Notes: a model not told the origin generated them from the letters alone. 64,000 nt of DNA from Thiobacillus sp. (GCF_030696885.1 NZ_JAUYRI010000005.1:62001-126000); one strand, 5' to 3'. Counted from the stretch's first letter, positions 10,961 through 21,668 are shown. Numbers and translations: made by a program.

Positions 10961-11901
10961 GCGAGCAACAAGACCCCAATTGGGAGCGCAGCGTGCTGGA
11001 AAAACTGGCCCTGTCCGCGATCCAGGAACAACGCCGTAGCCGCCACTGGAGCATCCTGTTCAAGACGCTCGGTTTTCTGTACCTCTTCATCGTGCTGTTT
11101 CTGGCGGCCGGCTGGTTCCAGGGCGACGGCGTCAGCATTCCCCAGGAACACACCGCGCTGATCGACCTGCAGGGCGTGATCTCGTCCGACGCAACCAGTT
11201 CCGATTCGATCATCTCCAGCCTGCAGGGCGCCTTTGACGACAAGAACACCCGCGGCGTGATCCTGCGCATCAACAGCCCCGGCGGCAGTCCGGTGCAGGC
11301 CGGGCAGATCTACGACGAGATCAAGCGCCTGCGCGCCAAGCATCCGAAAACGCCGCTGTATGCCGTGATCGACGACATCTGTGCCTCCGGCGGCTATTAC
11401 GTCGCCGCCGGCGCCGACAGGATTTACGTCGACAAGGCCAGCATCGTCGGCTCGATCGGCGTGCTGATGGATGGCTTCGGCTTCACCCAGACCATGGAGA
11501 AACTCGGCGTCGAGCGCCGCCTGCTCACCGCCGGTGAAAACAAGGGCTTCCTCGACCCCTTCTCCCCGGTCGATCCCGAGCAGCAGGTGTTCGCCAAGCA
11601 GATGCTGGAAGAAATCCACGGCCAGTTCATCGCCGTGGTGCGCGAAGGCCGCGGCAAGCGCCTGAAAGAAACCCCCGAAACCTTCAGCGGCCTGGTGTGG
11701 AGCGGCGAAACCAGCATCGAGCTGGGGCTCGCCGACGCACTCGGTTCGGTGGAGTCGGTCGCGCGCGACGTCATTAAGGCGGAGCACATTGTTGACTACA
11801 CCGAGCGTCCCGGCTTCGCCGAGCGCCTCGCCGGCCGTTTTGGCGCCAGCATGGCGAAGGCGTGGTCGCCGTTCGGACAGGCGGGCGTCAACCTGCGTTG
11901 A
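10957..11901 (+). CDS. sppA: signal peptide peptidase SppA-type S49 protease, membrane-anchored
   Basis: The 314-residue protein has one N-terminal membrane segment (TLGFLYLFIVLFLAAGWF, about 36-55) and a periplasmic ClpP-like domain. The nucleophile Ser is in DDICASGGYYVA (Ser144) and the general-base Lys in VDKASIVGSIGV (about 163). Gly-rich INSPGGSPVQAG precedes them. It is the short, single-domain SppA form (about 300 aa) that cleaves remnant signal peptides in the membrane, not the double-length E. coli form. Its start overlaps the Rieske gene (ATGA) and its stop overlaps the next TTG start. Confidence 0.93.
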   Translation: MSEQQDPNWERSVLEKLALSAIQEQRRSRHWSILFKTLGFLYLFIVLFLAAGWFQGDGVSIPQEHTALIDLQGVISSDATSSDSIISSLQGAFDDKNTRGVILRINSPGGSPVQAGQIYDEIKRLRAKHPKTPLYAVIDDICASGGYYVAAGADRIYVDKASIVGSIGVLMDGFGFTQTMEKLGVERRLLTAGENKGFLDPFSPVDPEQQVFAKQMLEEIHGQFIAVVREGRGKRLKETPETFSGLVWSGETSIELGLADALGSVESVARDVIKAEHIVDYTERPGFAERLAGRFGASMAKAWSPFGQAGVNLR

Positions 11902-12113
11902 GCGACGCGCCGTATCAGCCCATCCCCTGCGCCCAGCATGAGCGGCTGGAGTTTGCCGCGCTGACGCAGCAATGGCTGGACGTGCGTGTGGGCGGCGAGG
12001 CGCAACGCCTGCTGCCGCTGGATGTGTATACGCGGGATGGCGCCGAGTGGCTGAAGGCGCAGACGCCCTCCGGCGAGCAATGGATTCTGCGGCTCGACAG
12101 CCTGCAGTTCTGA
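11898..12113 (+). CDS. rof: Rho-binding antiterminator (Rof/YaeO family)
   Basis: The TTG at 11898, sharing bases with the sppA TGA, gives 71 residues: DAPYQPIPCAQHERLEFAAL early, then a beta-rich body ending in EQWILRLDSLQF. The start matches the YQPI-C-...-LE-A pattern of E. coli Rof (YaeO), and length and end are similar. Rof binds the Rho hexamer and blocks its primary RNA site, reducing Rho-dependent termination. I recognise this by pattern only. The non-ATG start and stop-start overlap imply translation coupled to sppA. The gene ends four bases before the converging methyltransferase gene. Confidence 0.72.
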   Translation: MSDAPYQPIPCAQHERLEFAALTQQWLDVRVGGEAQRLLPLDVYTRDGAEWLKAQTPSGEQWILRLDSLQF

Positions 12114-12117
12114 GCGT

Positions 12118-12825
12118 CTAAACCCCGATCCCGATTCCGAACACCACGAGCCGATCCTTGACCGCGTCGGTCTGGCCGCGCCAGGCTTTTGCGCTGCGGG
12201 TCTGGATCAGCTGGCCGGGCAGGCTGAGGTCGGCGCCGACGCTGATCAACGTGTCGGGTGCCAGTGCGCTGGCCAGCGCGTCGAGCAGGGCGACGCTGCG
12301 GTAAGGCGTTTCGATGAAGAGCTGGGTGGCGCGATCGCGCCGGGCCGTTTTTTCCAGTTCGCGGATGGACTGACTGCGCTCGGGCTCCTTCGCCGGCAGA
12401 TAGCCGTGGAAGGCAAAGCGCTGGCCGCCCAGCCCCGAGGCCATCAGTGCCAGCAGAATCGACGACGGTCCGATCAGCGGCACCACCGGAATGTTTGCTC
12501 GATGGGCAGCCAGCACGAGTGCGGCGCCGGGGTCGGCCACGGCGGGGCAGCCGGCCTCGGACAGCAGGCCGACGTCATGGCCGGCCTTGAGCGGTGCCAG
12601 CAGGGCGGGAATGGCGGCAGCCGGGGTGTGCTCGTTGAGCTCTTCAATCTGCAGCGCCTGAATCGGCTGCGGGTGTCCCATCGCTTTCAGGTGTGCGCGT
12701 GCCGTTTTGGCACGCTCGACGACGAAGTGTTCGAGACGGCGCGCGACGGCGAGGGTGTCGGGCGGCAGACAGGCGTCCGGACTGACCGGACCCAGCGGTA
12801 CCGGGATCAGGTAGAGGCTTGCCAT
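12118..12825 (-). CDS. SAM-dependent methyltransferase, RsmI-like (tetrapyrrole methylase fold)
   Basis: The 235 residues begin MASLYLIPVPLGP and contain GHDVGLLSEAGCPAVADPG and PLIGPSSILLALMASGLGGQRFAFHGYLP, the SAM-binding and core motifs of the RsmI/tetrapyrrole-methylase fold. RsmI 2'-O-methylates C1402 of 16S rRNA. This protein lacks the usual RsmI C-terminal extension (about 280-290 aa total) and has a weaker N-terminus (IPVPLGPVSPD instead of the canonical VATPIGN), so it looks like the shorter RsmI paralogue. Target uncertain. Its start overlaps the end of the maf gene by 19 bases. Confidence 0.8.
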   Translation of the reverse strand: MASLYLIPVPLGPVSPDACLPPDTLAVARRLEHFVVERAKTARAHLKAMGHPQPIQALQIEELNEHTPAAAIPALLAPLKAGHDVGLLSEAGCPAVADPGAALVLAAHRANIPVVPLIGPSSILLALMASGLGGQRFAFHGYLPAKEPERSQSIRELEKTARRDRATQLFIETPYRSVALLDALASALAPDTLISVGADLSLPGQLIQTRSAKAWRGQTDAVKDRLVVFGIGIGV

Positions 12826-13400
12826 GTGAGCACGTCGACGCCTTCATTCATGAGCATCTCGGTCAGCGCCATCAGCGGCAGGCCGATCAGCGCGGTGGGG
12901 TCGGGGCTGTCCATGCGTTCCATCAGCGCAATGCCGAGCGACTCGCTCTTGGCCGAGCCGGCGCAGTCGTAGGGCGTTTCCTTTTGCAGATAGGCCGCGA
13001 TCTGCGCGTCGGTCAGCGGACGGATGTGCACCACGGTCGGCACGTCGCGCGTCTGCGCGTGGCCCGTGCGGCTGTTGAGCAGCGTCAGCGCGGTATGGAA
13101 CACCATCGCGCGGCCCTGCATTTTTTTCAGCTGTGCAAAGGCATTGTCGTAGTTGCCGGGCTTGCCGAGCTGCTCAGAATCCAGCATCAGCACCTGGTCG
13201 GAGCCGATGATGAGCGCATCGGGATAAGCGCTGGCGGCGGCCTGTGCCTTCAGCACCGACAGGCGCAGCGCAGTGGCCGAGGGCGTCTCACCCGGCAGCG
13301 GGGTTTCATCGACGTCGGGCGAAAGGATGTCGAACGGCAGATGCAAGCGCGCCAGCAGGTCGCGCCGGTAGCGCGAGGTGGATGCCAGAACCAGCTTCAT
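12807..13400 (-). CDS. Maf-family nucleotide pyrophosphatase (YceF type, 7-methyl-GTP)
   Basis: The 197-residue protein starts KLVLASTSRYRRDLLARL and carries DVDETP, the catalytic-region IIGSDQV and CAGSAKSESLGIALMERM-x-PTALIGLPL. The CAGSAKSE/LIGLPL pattern is that of YceF, which hydrolyses 7-methyl-GTP; the YhdE/dTTP-UTP branch has a different signature. It is a cytoplasmic house-cleaning enzyme. In many beta- and gammaproteobacteria yceF sits next to yceD-rpmF-plsX; here it is separated from them by the carboxylase pair. Confidence 0.88.
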   Translation of the reverse strand: MKLVLASTSRYRRDLLARLHLPFDILSPDVDETPLPGETPSATALRLSVLKAQAAASAYPDALIIGSDQVLMLDSEQLGKPGNYDNAFAQLKKMQGRAMVFHTALTLLNSRTGHAQTRDVPTVVHIRPLTDAQIAAYLQKETPYDCAGSAKSESLGIALMERMDSPDPTALIGLPLMALTEMLMNEGVDVLTWQAST

Positions 13401-13406
13401 CGCGGC

Positions 13407-15257
13407 TTATTCCGGCTGGATTTCCACCAGCGCCATGTCCGGCGTCACCGCGTCGCCTTTCTTGGCGGAAATGCTGATGACGATGCCGGCGATCGGCGCC
13501 TGCACTTCGTTTTCCATTTTCATCGCCTCGATCACCAGGATGCCGTCGCCGGCCTTGACCGTCTGGCCGATGCTGACCAGCACGTCAACAATGGTGCCGG
13601 GCATCGCAGCGGTGACGTGGCCGGGGTGGCTGGCGCGCGGTTTCTGGCCGGCGGCGGGCGCGGCGGCCGCCTTGCGCGGCGTGCTGTCGCCGCCGTTGCC
13701 GGAGATGGCAACCTCGTTCAACGACTCGACCAGCACTTCTTCGGTGACGCCATCGATTGCGACGAAATAGGGCCGCTGGCTGGAGTCGCTGCGGCCGCTG
13801 CCCGACAGCTTGATGTGATAGGTCTCGCCGTGCAGCGTGATCTTGAATTCATCGGCGGCGTAGTGCGGCGCGCATTCCTGCTGCGAGCCGCTGCCGGGCG
13901 GCAGCAGCTGCTCGGGCTTGAGGCTGCCGGCAGCGCGCTCCTGCAGCCAGGTCTTGCCGATTTCGGGGAACATCGCATAAGTCAGCACGTCCTCGTCGGA
14001 CTTGGCCAGGCCCTCGATTTCGCCGCGCAGCTTGTCGAGTTCGTCGCCCATGAGGTCGGCCGGGCGGCAGGTGGTGACTTCGAGGTCGCCGATCGCCATC
14101 TTGCGGACTTCCTCGTTGATGTGGCCCGGCGCCTGGCCGTAGCGGCCCTGCAGGTAGAGCTTCACTTCGTTGGTGATCGACTTGTAGCGCGCGCCGGTCA
14201 GCACATTCAGCGCGGCCTGGGTGCCGACGATCTGTGAGGTGGGCGTCACCAGCGGCGGGAAGCCGAGGTCTTCGCGCACGCGTGGGATTTCCTCGAGCAC
14301 GGCGTCCATGCGGTCGAGCGCGCCTTGCTCCTTCAGCTGGTTGGCGAGGTTGGAAATCATCCCGCCCGGCACTTGGTTGATCAGCACGCGCGTGTCGGTG
14401 CCGGTGAATTCCGATTCGTATTGCCAGTATTTCTTGCGCACTTCCTTGAAGTAGGCCGAGATTTCCTCGATCAGCGGCAGCGACAGTCCGGTGTCGTAGG
14501 CGGTACCGGCAAGTGCGGCGACCAGGCTCTGCGTGGTGGGGTGGCTCGCACCCTCGGCAAATGCGCCGACGCAGGTGTCGATAATGGTGGCGCCGGCTTC
14601 CACGGCCTTCAGGTGCGTCATGTGCGACAGCCCGGAGGTCGCATGGCTGTGGGTGTGGATCGGCAGTTGGGTGGCTTCGCGGATCGCGCAGACGAGGTCA
14701 TACGCGGTGTATGGCGTGAGCAGGCCCGCCATGTCCTTGATCGCGATGGTGTCGCAGCCCATCTCGGCCAGGCCCTTGGCGAGCGCGACGAAATGCGGGA
14801 TGTCGTGCACCGGGCTGGTGGTGTAGCAGACGGTGCCCTCGGCGTGCTTGCCGGCGGCCTTGACCGCCTCGATCGAGACTCTGAGATTACGCAGGTCGTT
14901 CATCGCGTCGAACACGCGGAACACGTCGACGCCGTTGTCGGCGGATTTCTGCACGAAGGCGCGCACCACGTCGTCGGAGTAGTTGCGGTAACCGAGCAGG
15001 TTCTGCCCGCGCAGCAGCATCTGGATTTGCGTGTTGGGCAGCGCTTTTCTGAGCTTGCGCAGGCGTTCCCACGGGTCTTCACGCAGGAAACGCACGCAGG
15101 CGTCGAAGGTGGCGCCGCCCCACGCTTCCAGCGACCAGAAGCCGACCGAGTCGAGCTTGCTGCAGATCGGCAGCATGTCTTCGGTGCGCATGCGGGTGGC
15201 TATGAGCGACTGGTGGCCGTCGCGTAGAACGAGATCGGTGATGTGTACTTTGGCCAT
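13407..15257 (-). CDS. pyruvate carboxylase subunit B / oxaloacetate decarboxylase alpha subunit (carboxyltransferase-BCCP)
   Basis: The 616-residue protein has a DRE-TIM carboxyltransferase domain at about 1-280 (DLVLRDGHQSLIATR, metal ligands in HTHSHATSG, carboxylated Lys in TIAIKDMAGLL), the PYC/OadA middle domain, an Ala/Pro linker, and a C-terminal biotinyl domain with VIEAMKMENEVQAPIAG (biotin Lys about 581). It partners the biotin carboxylase encoded 9 bases upstream. No oadB membrane pump gene or oadG is adjacent, so an ATP-dependent two-subunit pyruvate carboxylase making oxaloacetate is more likely than a Na+-pumping decarboxylase. This is inference from context. Confidence 0.88.
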   Translation of the reverse strand: MAKVHITDLVLRDGHQSLIATRMRTEDMLPICSKLDSVGFWSLEAWGGATFDACVRFLREDPWERLRKLRKALPNTQIQMLLRGQNLLGYRNYSDDVVRAFVQKSADNGVDVFRVFDAMNDLRNLRVSIEAVKAAGKHAEGTVCYTTSPVHDIPHFVALAKGLAEMGCDTIAIKDMAGLLTPYTAYDLVCAIREATQLPIHTHSHATSGLSHMTHLKAVEAGATIIDTCVGAFAEGASHPTTQSLVAALAGTAYDTGLSLPLIEEISAYFKEVRKKYWQYESEFTGTDTRVLINQVPGGMISNLANQLKEQGALDRMDAVLEEIPRVREDLGFPPLVTPTSQIVGTQAALNVLTGARYKSITNEVKLYLQGRYGQAPGHINEEVRKMAIGDLEVTTCRPADLMGDELDKLRGEIEGLAKSDEDVLTYAMFPEIGKTWLQERAAGSLKPEQLLPPGSGSQQECAPHYAADEFKITLHGETYHIKLSGSGRSDSSQRPYFVAIDGVTEEVLVESLNEVAISGNGGDSTPRKAAAAPAAGQKPRASHPGHVTAAMPGTIVDVLVSIGQTVKAGDGILVIEAMKMENEVQAPIAGIVISISAKKGDAVTPDMALVEIQPE

Positions 15258-15266
15258 AGTTTACGT

Positions 15267-16685
<1,419 letters not shown>

Positions 16686-16698
16686 GGTCACCGTTTCT

Positions 16699-16727
16699 TT
16701 GACAAAAATAACGCGAAATCATATCAT
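16699..16727 (+). promoter_or_regulatory. sigma-70 promoter of the yceD-rpmF-plsX-fab operon
   Basis: TTGACA (16699-16704) is a perfect -35, followed by a 17-base spacer and TATCAT (16722-16727, five of six). It points into the fatty-acid operon, with an expected transcript start near 16734 and an 80-base leader before yceD. It overlaps the leader of the divergent biotin carboxylase gene. Confidence 0.82.
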
Positions 16728-16817
16728 TGCGGGCTAATGTTTAACCGGGTGCGTCATGTCGGGTCTGTCCGACGCCGCGCCAGTACGTTGATTGGATGCG
16801 CCAAGTGTCGATTTGCC

Positions 16818-17237
16818 ATGCTACAGCCTGTTGAAATCGACCCCGGGCGTTTCTGCCGGGATGGGCAGACGTGGGAAACCCGGACCGAGGTGTCTGCGTT
16901 TCCGCGTCTCGCTCTGGAATTTACGCAAGGCGAGCTGTTCTGTCGAGTCACCGGACGGACGGATGCGCGTGGGGGCCGGTCGTTCAGGCTGGCGATCAGC
17001 GGCGAAGTCGAACTGACCTGCCAGCGTTGCATGGGCCCCATGCGGCACGCGGTCGAGATCGGCCGCACGCTGCACCTGGCGCGCAATGAAGCGGAGCTGG
17101 AGCGGCTGGATGCGTTGCCCGACAGCGATGCGATCCTGGTCGGCGAAACGTTGAATCTGGTCGATCTGGTTGAGGATGAAGTGTTGTTGAGCCTGCCGCT
17201 GGCAGCAATGCACGCAGAAGGTGAATGCCCCGTCTGA
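16818..17237 (+). CDS. yceD: YceD/DUF177 family protein
   Basis: The 139-residue product starts MLQPVEIDPGRFCRDGQ and contains the family motif LTCQRCMGPMRHAVEIGRTLHLARNEAELE and the C-terminal DLVEDEVLLSLPLAAMHAEGECPV. DUF177 proteins lie just before rpmF in most bacteria and have been linked to 23S rRNA/ribosome biogenesis; the plant homologue is needed for plastid 23S accumulation. The frame extends far upstream over the biotin carboxylase gene; the ATG at 16818 is chosen by homology. Shine-Dalgarno is weak. Confidence 0.88.
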   Translation: MLQPVEIDPGRFCRDGQTWETRTEVSAFPRLALEFTQGELFCRVTGRTDARGGRSFRLAISGEVELTCQRCMGPMRHAVEIGRTLHLARNEAELERLDALPDSDAILVGETLNLVDLVEDEVLLSLPLAAMHAEGECPV

Positions 17238-17268
17238 GGGGTGCACGAAATTTTTTTAGGAGCAAGAA

Positions 17269-17448
17269 ATGGCAGTCCAGCAGAACAAAAAGTCCCCGTC
17301 CAAGCGTGGCATGCACCGTTCGCACGATTTTCTGACCAACCCCCCGCTGGCCATCGAGCCGACCACGGGTGAAGCCCATCTGCGTCACCATATCAGCCCC
17401 AACGGCTTTTATCGTGGCCGCAAGGTCGTCAAGGCCAAAGGCGAATAA
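17269..17448 (+). CDS. rpmF: 50S ribosomal protein L32
   Basis: The 59-residue basic protein reads [20 protein letters not shown] at its start and ends [12 protein letters not shown], the usual length and pattern of L32. The zinc-binding cysteines found in many bacterial L32 proteins are absent, so this is the Cys-free form common in proteobacteria. An AGGAG-type ribosome binding site lies at 17258-17263. yceD-rpmF-plsX is the standard order. The gene was identified directly from the sequence because of its small size. Confidence 0.95.
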   Translation: MAVQQNKKSPSKRGMHRSHDFLTNPPLAIEPTTGEAHLRHHISPNGFYRGRKVVKAKGE

Positions 17449-17518
17449 TTCCCTGACGCGCTGCGCTGTAGTCATTAGACGGCCTGGCGCGCTTGATTCA
17501 GCCCACGCTTCCGGCTGT

Positions 17519-18538
17519 ATGAGAAACATCACAGTCGCCATTGATGTCATGGGGGGCGATCACGGCCCCCATGTCACCGTCCCGGCGGCGATCCGTTGTC
17601 TTGCGCGCTACGCCGACCTGAGTGTCATTCTGGTCGGACCGCAGGACATCATCGCCGCCGAGCTCAAGACGCGCCGTGCCACGCCCGGCCCCCGTCTCCT
17701 CGTGCGCCACGCCAGTCAGGTGGTGGCGATGGACGAGGCGCCCGCGCTGGCGCTGCGCGGCAAAAAAGACTCCTCCATGCGCATTGCCATCGACCTCGTC
17801 AAGTCCGGTGAGGCCGACGCCTGCGTATCGGCCGGCAACACCGGCGCCCTGATGGCGACCGCGCGTTTCGTCCTCAAAACCTTGCCCGGCATCGACCGTC
17901 CCGCCATTGCGGCCGTGATGCCGACGATCAAGGGGCATGCGTTGGTGCTGGACATGGGCGCCAACGTCGACTGCACGGCCGAACACCTGCTGCAGTTCGG
18001 CGTCATGGGCGCGATGCTGGTATCGGCCGTCGAGCACCGGACGAACCCGAGCGTGGGCCTGCTCAACATCGGCGAGGAAGACATCAAGGGCAATGAAGTC
18101 GTGAAGCAGGCCGCCGAACTGTTGCGCGCGAGCCACCTGAACTTCTACGGCAACGTCGAGGGCGACGACATTTTCAAGGGCACCACCGATGTCGTGGTGT
18201 GCGACGGCTTTGTCGGCAACGTCACGCTGAAAGCCTCCGAAGGCCTGGCCAAGATGATCGCCACCACGCTACGCGCCGAATTCAAGCGCAACCTGCTGAC
18301 CCGCATTGCCGGCCTGATCGCGATGCCGGTGTTGAAGGCGTTCAAGCAGCGGCTCGATCCGCGCCGCTACAATGGCGCCACGCTCTTGGGGCTGAAAGGC
18401 GTGGTGGTGAAAAGCCACGGTTCGGCCGACCGCTATGCGTTCGAGCATGCGATCGAGACGGCCAGCGACGAAGTCCGCAACAATGTTCTGCAGCGCATCA
18501 GCGAACAGATTCAACTTATTCAACGGGTAGCCGCTTGA
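17519..18538 (+). CDS. plsX: phosphate acyltransferase PlsX
   Basis: PlsX converts acyl-ACP and phosphate to acyl-phosphate, the donor for PlsY in phospholipid synthesis, at the cytoplasmic face of the membrane. The 339 residues begin [20 protein letters not shown] and include [28 protein letters not shown], the core family motif, and [19 protein letters not shown] near the end. ATG 17519 is chosen because the frame upstream overlaps rpmF. The stop shares bases with the fabH TTG start. Confidence 0.95.
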   Translation: MRNITVAIDVMGGDHGPHVTVPAAIRCLARYADLSVILVGPQDIIAAELKTRRATPGPRLLVRHASQVVAMDEAPALALRGKKDSSMRIAIDLVKSGEADACVSAGNTGALMATARFVLKTLPGIDRPAIAAVMPTIKGHALVLDMGANVDCTAEHLLQFGVMGAMLVSAVEHRTNPSVGLLNIGEEDIKGNEVVKQAAELLRASHLNFYGNVEGDDIFKGTTDVVVCDGFVGNVTLKASEGLAKMIATTLRAEFKRNLLTRIAGLIAMPVLKAFKQRLDPRRYNGATLLGLKGVVVKSHGSADRYAFEHAIETASDEVRNNVLQRISEQIQLIQRVAA

Positions 18539-19494
18539 CCTATTCCCGCATTCTCGGCACCGGCAGCTATCTGCCGGCCCGCATCCTCACCAACGCCGAT
18601 CTCGAAAAACTGGTGGAGACCAACGATCAATGGATCGTCGAGCGCACCGGCATCCGCGAGCGCCATATCGCCGCCGAGGGCGAGTTCACCAGCGATCTGG
18701 CGGTCGAGGCGGCGCGTGCCGCACTCGACGCGGCGGGCCTTGCGATCGACGACATCGACCTGCTGCTGGTCGCCACCACCACACCCGATCTGGTGTTTCC
18801 CAGCACCGCCTGCATCGTGCAGTCCAAGCTCGGCATGACCAATGGCCGCCCGGCGTTCGACCTGCAGGCGGTGTGCAGTGGTTTCGTCTACGCAATGAGC
18901 GTGGCCGACCAGTTCATCAAGACCGGCGCAGCCAAACACGTATTGGTCATCGGCGCCGAGACGCTGTCGCGCATCACCGACTGGAACGACCGCGGCAACT
19001 GCATCCTGTGGGGCGACGGCGCCGGCGCGGTGGTGCTGGGCGCATCTGCTGAGCCTGGCATCATCGCCACCCATATCCACGCCGACGGCCGCCACAAGGA
19101 ATTGCTGCGCACCACCAATGGCACTTCCACCGGGATGAAGGAACCTGCGCTGATGCGGATGGAAGGCAATGCCGTGTTCAAGATGGCGGTCAACACGCTC
19201 GACCGCATCGTCGACGAAACGCTCGAAGCCAACGGTCTGCAGAAATCTGACATCGACTGGCTGGTGCCGCACCAGGCCAACATCCGCATCATTTCCGCCA
19301 CCGCGAAGAAGCTCGGCATGAGCATGGACAACGTGGTGACCACCGTCGCCGGCCATGGCAACACCTCGGCCGCCTCGGTGCCGCTGGCGTTTGACGTGGC
19401 GGTGCGCGACGGGCGCATCAAGCGCGGCCAGACGGTGCTGATGGAGGCCTTTGGCGGTGGTTTTACATGGGGCTCCGTGCTCCTGAAGTACTGA
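18535..19494 (+). CDS. fabH: 3-oxoacyl-ACP synthase III
   Basis: FabH condenses acetyl-CoA with malonyl-ACP to begin fatty-acid synthesis. The TTG at 18535 overlaps the plsX stop (TTGA) and gives 319 residues, the family's usual length. The Cys-His-Asn triad is visible: [13 protein letters not shown] (Cys about 113), VPHQANIRI (His about 246) and [13 protein letters not shown] (Asn about 276). [13 protein letters not shown] is the standard C-terminus. The TTG start and stop-start overlap imply coupling to plsX. Confidence 0.95.
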   Translation: MTYSRILGTGSYLPARILTNADLEKLVETNDQWIVERTGIRERHIAAEGEFTSDLAVEAARAALDAAGLAIDDIDLLLVATTTPDLVFPSTACIVQSKLGMTNGRPAFDLQAVCSGFVYAMSVADQFIKTGAAKHVLVIGAETLSRITDWNDRGNCILWGDGAGAVVLGASAEPGIIATHIHADGRHKELLRTTNGTSTGMKEPALMRMEGNAVFKMAVNTLDRIVDETLEANGLQKSDIDWLVPHQANIRIISATAKKLGMSMDNVVTTVAGHGNTSAASVPLAFDVAVRDGRIKRGQTVLMEAFGGGFTWGSVLLKY

Positions 19495-19516
19495 TTCCAT
19501 GGAAGAGGGCAATGCT

Positions 19517-20440
19517 GTGAAACTGGCTTTTGTATTTCCCGGGCAGGGCTCGCAATCGGTCGGCATGCTGCAGGGTCTCGCCGCACGGCCCGAAGTGCGC
19601 CTCACCTTTTCCGAAGCCTCGGACGCGTTGAGCCAGGACCTGTGGACGCTGGTGAGCGAAGGGCCGGCCGACGCGCTGAACCAGACCGTCAACACCCAGC
19701 CCGCCATGCTCGCCGCCGATATCGCGACCTGGCGCGTATGGCAGGCGATGGGCGGGCCGCAGCCCGAGTGGCTGGCCGGCCATAGCCTTGGCGAATACGC
19801 CGCGCTGGTCGTGTCGGGCGCGATGAGCTTCCCCGATGCCGTCAAGCTGGTGCGTTTCCGCGCCGAGGCGATGCAGGTGGCAGTGCCCGAGGGCAGCGGC
19901 GCGATGGCGGCGATCCTCGGCCTCGACGACGACGTGGTGCGGGCCGTGTGCCTGGAGGCGGCAGCCGGCGACGTAGTCGAAGCGGTCAACCTCAACTCGC
20001 CCGGCCAGGTGGTGATCGCCGGCAGCCGCACGGCGGTCGAGCGCGCCATGGTGCTGGCGAAAGAGAAGGGCGCCAAGCGCGCGCTGCCGTTGCCGGTGTC
20101 GGTTCCTTCACATTCCTCGCTGATGTTGCCGGCCGCCGAGAAATTGCTGGCGCACCTGCAGGACGTGGCGATCATCGCGCCGACGATTCCAGTGCTGCAC
20201 AACACCGACGTCGAGACGCACGCCAGCCCGGAAGCCATACGCGTGGCGCTGGCCAGGCAATTGCATACCCCGGTGCGCTGGGTCGAAACCGTGCTGGCGC
20301 TGAAAGCCGCTGGCGCCGAGCGCGTGATCGAATGCGGCCCCGGTAAGGTGCTGGCGGGCCTGACCAAGCGCATCGACGACAGCCTGCCTGCCGTGGCGCT
20401 GGTGGATGAAGCCAGCCTACAAGCTGCACTCAGCCAATAA
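19517..20440 (+). CDS. fabD: malonyl-CoA:ACP transacylase
   Basis: FabD loads malonyl groups onto ACP. From the GTG at 19517 the protein has 307 residues starting VKLAFVFPGQGSQSVGMLQG. GHSLGEYAAL carries the catalytic Ser near 93 and VPSHSSLM the His near 203. GTG is preferred over the in-frame ATG at 19499 because GAAGAGGG lies 8 bases before it and homologues begin at this point. It follows fabH by 22 bases. Confidence 0.93.
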   Translation: MKLAFVFPGQGSQSVGMLQGLAARPEVRLTFSEASDALSQDLWTLVSEGPADALNQTVNTQPAMLAADIATWRVWQAMGGPQPEWLAGHSLGEYAALVVSGAMSFPDAVKLVRFRAEAMQVAVPEGSGAMAAILGLDDDVVRAVCLEAAAGDVVEAVNLNSPGQVVIAGSRTAVERAMVLAKEKGAKRALPLPVSVPSHSSLMLPAAEKLLAHLQDVAIIAPTIPVLHNTDVETHASPEAIRVALARQLHTPVRWVETVLALKAAGAERVIECGPGKVLAGLTKRIDDSLPAVALVDEASLQAALSQ

Positions 20441-20449
20441 GGAGACATC

Positions 20450-21190
20450 ATGCTGCAAGGACAGATCGCTTTAGTAACCGGCGCCAGCCGTGGAATCGGC
20501 CAGGCCATCGCACTGGCGCTCGGCCAGGCCGGCGCGACCGTGGTTGGCACCGCCACCAGCGAGAAGGGCGCGCAGGCGATCACCGATTACCTGGCCGCCG
20601 CCAGCATCAAGGGCAGCGGCATGAAGCTCAACGTCACCGACGCCGCCGAAGTCGACGCCGTGATCGCGGCGATCGAAAAGGATTTCGGCGCGATCGGCAT
20701 CCTGGTCAACAACGCCGGCATCACCCGCGACAATCTGTTGATGCGGATGAAGGACGAGGAGTGGGACGACATTATGGCGACCAATCTGACTTCGGTGTTC
20801 CGCCTGTCGCGCGCGGTGCTGCGCGCGATGATGAAGGCGCGCACCGGCCGCATCATTTCCATCGCCTCGGTGGTCGGCGCCATGGGCAATGCCGGACAGA
20901 CCAACTACAGTGCGGCCAAGGCCGGCATCATGGGCTTCACCAAGTCGCTGGCGCGCGAAGTCGGCAGCCGCAACATCACGGTCAATTGCGTCGCGCCGGG
21001 CTTCATTGACACCGACATGACGCGCGCGCTGCCCGACGCGCAGCGTCAGGCGCTGCTTGCGCACATCCCGCTGGGACGCCTCGGCGCAGCGGAAGATATT
21101 GCGCAGGCAGTCGCGTTTCTGGCCTCACCCGCAGCAGGGTATATCTCGGGCACCACATTACATGTCAACGGCGGCATGTACATGGCGTAA
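20450..21190 (+). CDS. fabG: 3-oxoacyl-ACP reductase
   Basis: This short-chain dehydrogenase reduces 3-oxoacyl-ACP with NADPH. The 246 residues show the cofactor loop TGASRGIGQAIA at about 11-22, NNAGITRDNLLMRMKDEEWD, and the catalytic Ser/Tyr/Lys region IISIASVVGAMGNAGQTNYSAAKAG. The C-terminus SGTTLHVNGGMYMA is standard. GGAGACATC before the ATG is a good ribosome binding site. Confidence 0.95.
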   Translation: MLQGQIALVTGASRGIGQAIALALGQAGATVVGTATSEKGAQAITDYLAAASIKGSGMKLNVTDAAEVDAVIAAIEKDFGAIGILVNNAGITRDNLLMRMKDEEWDDIMATNLTSVFRLSRAVLRAMMKARTGRIISIASVVGAMGNAGQTNYSAAKAGIMGFTKSLAREVGSRNITVNCVAPGFIDTDMTRALPDAQRQALLAHIPLGRLGAAEDIAQAVAFLASPAAGYISGTTLHVNGGMYMA

Positions 21191-21208
21191 TCGCCCCCTC
21201 AAGTTTGG

Positions 21209-21240
21209 TAAAATCGTCCGGCTTCAATTTTGTTGAAGCC
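21209..21240 (+). promoter_or_regulatory. possible acpP promoter -10 and 5' hairpin
   Basis: TAAAAT (21209-21214) could be a -10 for a separate acpP transcript, although no good -35 is visible. If so, the transcript would begin close to an 8-bp hairpin (GGCTTCAA at 21220-21227 pairing with 21233-21240, loop TTTTG). ACP is needed in great excess, so an extra promoter and a protective 5' hairpin would make sense. This is inference. Confidence 0.35.
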
Positions 21241-21262
21241 TTATTTCAAGAGAGGATCAGGA

Positions 21263-21496
21263 ATGGATAACGTACAGCGTGTAATCAAAGTCGTCGCCGA
21301 GCAACTGGGCGTGAACGAGGCAGACATCAAGAACGAGTCTTCCTTCGTCGGCGACCTGGGCGCTGACTCGCTCGACACCGTTGAACTGGTGATGGCGCTG
21401 GAAGAAGAGTTCGGTTGTGAAATTCCCGATGAAGAGGCCGAGAAGATCACCACCGTTCAGCAGGCCATTGATTACGTCAACAGCCACTCGAGCTGA
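21263..21496 (+). CDS. acpP: acyl carrier protein
   Basis: The 77-residue acidic protein contains the phosphopantetheine site [19 protein letters not shown] with Ser37. Start ATG 21263 follows AGAGGATCAGG. An in-frame ATG upstream at 21230 lies inside the leader hairpin region and would add 11 unusual residues. ACP carries growing acyl chains through the enzymes encoded on both sides of it. Confidence 0.97.
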   Translation: MDNVQRVIKVVAEQLGVNEADIKNESSFVGDLGADSLDTVELVMALEEEFGCEIPDEEAEKITTVQQAIDYVNSHSS

Positions 21497-21668
21497 TCAC
21501 CCGCGCAATTGATCGGTCTTCGCCCGGTTCGGCGAGCCGCATCAAGCCAGCGCAGATTTCAATGTGGATCGATTCGGCATGCGCCAAGCCCGCTCTGCAA
21601 CGGCAGGCGGGCCTGCCACCCGGCCATTCAATTCCGGTTGTGCCGAATCCCTGAATAAGGACTGACTT

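Noticed and set aside
18520-20583. 687-codon minus-strand frame opposite fabH/fabD/fabG
   Set aside because: The plus-strand frames have complete catalytic triads and tight operon spacing. The opposite frame is Ser/Ala-rich with no motif.
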